24,097 nt of DNA from Lachnospiraceae bacterium (GTDB lineage: Bacteria; Bacillota; Clostridia; Lachnospirales; Lachnospiraceae), in the NCBI GenBank assembly GCA_900763175.1, contig CAAFJI010000333.1, positions 1 through 24,097 of the forward strand, read 5' to 3'. Position 1 is the first letter of the stretch. Each line of letters starts with the position of its first letter. Shown here piece by piece: positions 23,819 through 24,097 of the stretch. The translations under genes were made by a program, and so were the position numbers. A model generated the notes under the pieces. It saw only the letters and a program-made list of their open reading frames with translations. It searched no databases and was not told where the DNA came from.

Positions 23819-23915
23819 TGCAACGGGTGCAGATTCTATACCGTAAGACGCACTTTTCGTTCCGGTGACAACTCCCCATTCACCAGACACTTGACGCATA
23901 GGATCCTATTTTGCA
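23819..23915 (-). promoter_or_regulatory. Tetrahydrofolate (THF-I) riboswitch aptamer
   Basis: Minus-strand leader of folE, 97 bases, recognised by sequence and helix order. P1: TGCAA (23915-23911) with TTGCA (23823-23819). P2: GATCCTAT (23905-23898) with ATAGAATC (23839-23832), one mismatch. P3: TCTGGTGA (23887-23880) with TCACCGGA (23868-23861), carrying the conserved GTGAATGGG loop. P4: AAG with CTT around TGCGT, after AACGAA. J2/1 reads TGCACCCG; its CCC (23827-23825) can pair with the P3-loop GGG (23877-23875) as the known pseudoknot. Location before folE is classic for this class. Confidence 0.88.
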
Positions 23916-23929
23916 TATTATTCGATGAG

Positions 23930-23958
23930 AGTATACCATATACTGGTATATCAGAAAA
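23930..23958 (-). promoter_or_regulatory. Probable promoter of the folate operon with overlapping dyad
   Basis: Minus-strand TATACT (23930-23935) with a weak TTTTCT -35 (23953-23958) at 17 bases. It sits about 15 bases ahead of the riboswitch. The spacer and -10 are covered by a dyad, TATACC-N7-GGTATA (23932-23950), which could bind a regulator. Confidence 0.45.
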
Positions 23959-24008
23959 GGATTTTTTTGAGTATTTTTGTATTTTTAACATGGCTTTTGG
24001 AATCTGTA

Positions 24009-24037
24009 TTGACGATAAAATAAATATTGGATAAAAT
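24009..24037 (+). promoter_or_regulatory. Promoter of the divergent gene at 24082
   Basis: TTGACG (24009-24014), 17-base spacer, TAAAAT (24032-24037). One mismatch in each hexamer. It reads rightward into the gene starting at 24082, giving a leader of about 40 bases. Confidence 0.7.
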
Positions 24038-24081
24038 GAGATAAAAGATTGGCAAGAGCCGGAATGGGAAAGGAGAAAAAT

Positions 24082-24097
24082 ATGAAAAGAACATTTA
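24082..24097 (+). CDS. Start of an unidentified gene, cut by window end
   Basis: ATG 24082 with AAAGGAG six bases upstream and a good promoter at 24009-24037. Only MKRTF plus one base is visible. A lysine/arginine start could open a signal peptide, but nothing can be assigned. The 5' region between folE (23692) and this gene holds the riboswitch and both promoters described above. Confidence 0.6.

Noticed and set aside
23780..23830. Intrinsic terminator as the riboswitch platform (GGGCTTTTT)
   Set aside because: No upstream strand pairs well with the GGGC. The GCACCC candidate pairs at only three bases and belongs to the aptamer junction.
24082..24097. Ribosomal protein L34 (rpmH), because the frame opens MKRTF
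   Set aside because: L34 continues with Gln (CAA/CAG), but the next base is A, and too little sequence is present.

Overview
The window looks like a chromosomal segment of a Gram-positive gut anaerobe of the Lachnospiraceae type (Clostridia). The reasons are moderate GC, strong AGGAGG ribosome binding sites, ATGA/TGATG gene overlaps, lipoproteins with TPTPEP linkers, AddAB instead of RecBCD, and a HelD helicase. The genus cannot be fixed from the sequence alone. Most of the content is housekeeping; there is no tRNA, rRNA, insertion sequence, phage gene or CRISPR array. The first 22 bases are Illumina TruSeq adapter, so the left edge is an assembly end and not natural sequence.

Layout, left to right. 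(1) 23-4409 (+): a 5'-truncated MarR-type regulator overlapping two ABC exporter half-transporters. They form a heterodimer with one degenerate and one canonical ATP site, and the unit ends in a terminator at 4423-4465. (2) 4539-6608 (+): HelD-type helicase that acts on RNA polymerase. (3) 6744-11644 (+): a promoter, a lipoprotein, a SAM methyltransferase, Hsp33 (hslO) and glutamine-dependent NAD synthetase (nadE), closed by a terminator. (4) 11605-12060 (-): a small membrane-anchored protein with an FMN-binding-like fold but no flavinylation motif. (5) 12221-19401 (+): addB-addA, the helicase-nuclease for double-strand break repair, closed by a terminator. (6) 19548-20957 (-): an RsmF/NOP-type rRNA m5C methyltransferase with its own promoter. 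(7) 21015-23692 (-): a folate operon folE - HD hydrolase - folP - folBK. (8) 24082 onward (+): the first five codons of an unidentified divergent gene.

The folate region holds the most interesting material. A complete tetrahydrofolate riboswitch aptamer lies in the leader of folE (23819-23915, minus strand). It is followed by a chain of mutually exclusive helices whose last member covers the folE Shine-Dalgarno, which suggests translational feedback control. The operon encodes GTP cyclohydrolase I, dihydropteroate synthase and a fused dihydroneopterin aldolase/HPPK. The HD-domain protein between folE and folP is a candidate for the dephosphorylation step, which has no other obvious gene here. 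The folP gene is odd: its Shine-Dalgarno is correctly placed in front of a non-start AAG codon followed by an in-frame TGA, and the downstream codons still encode the conserved DHPS N-terminus. I did not find evidence of a wholly new system. The best leads are the folP lesion, the riboswitch expression platform and the HD protein.
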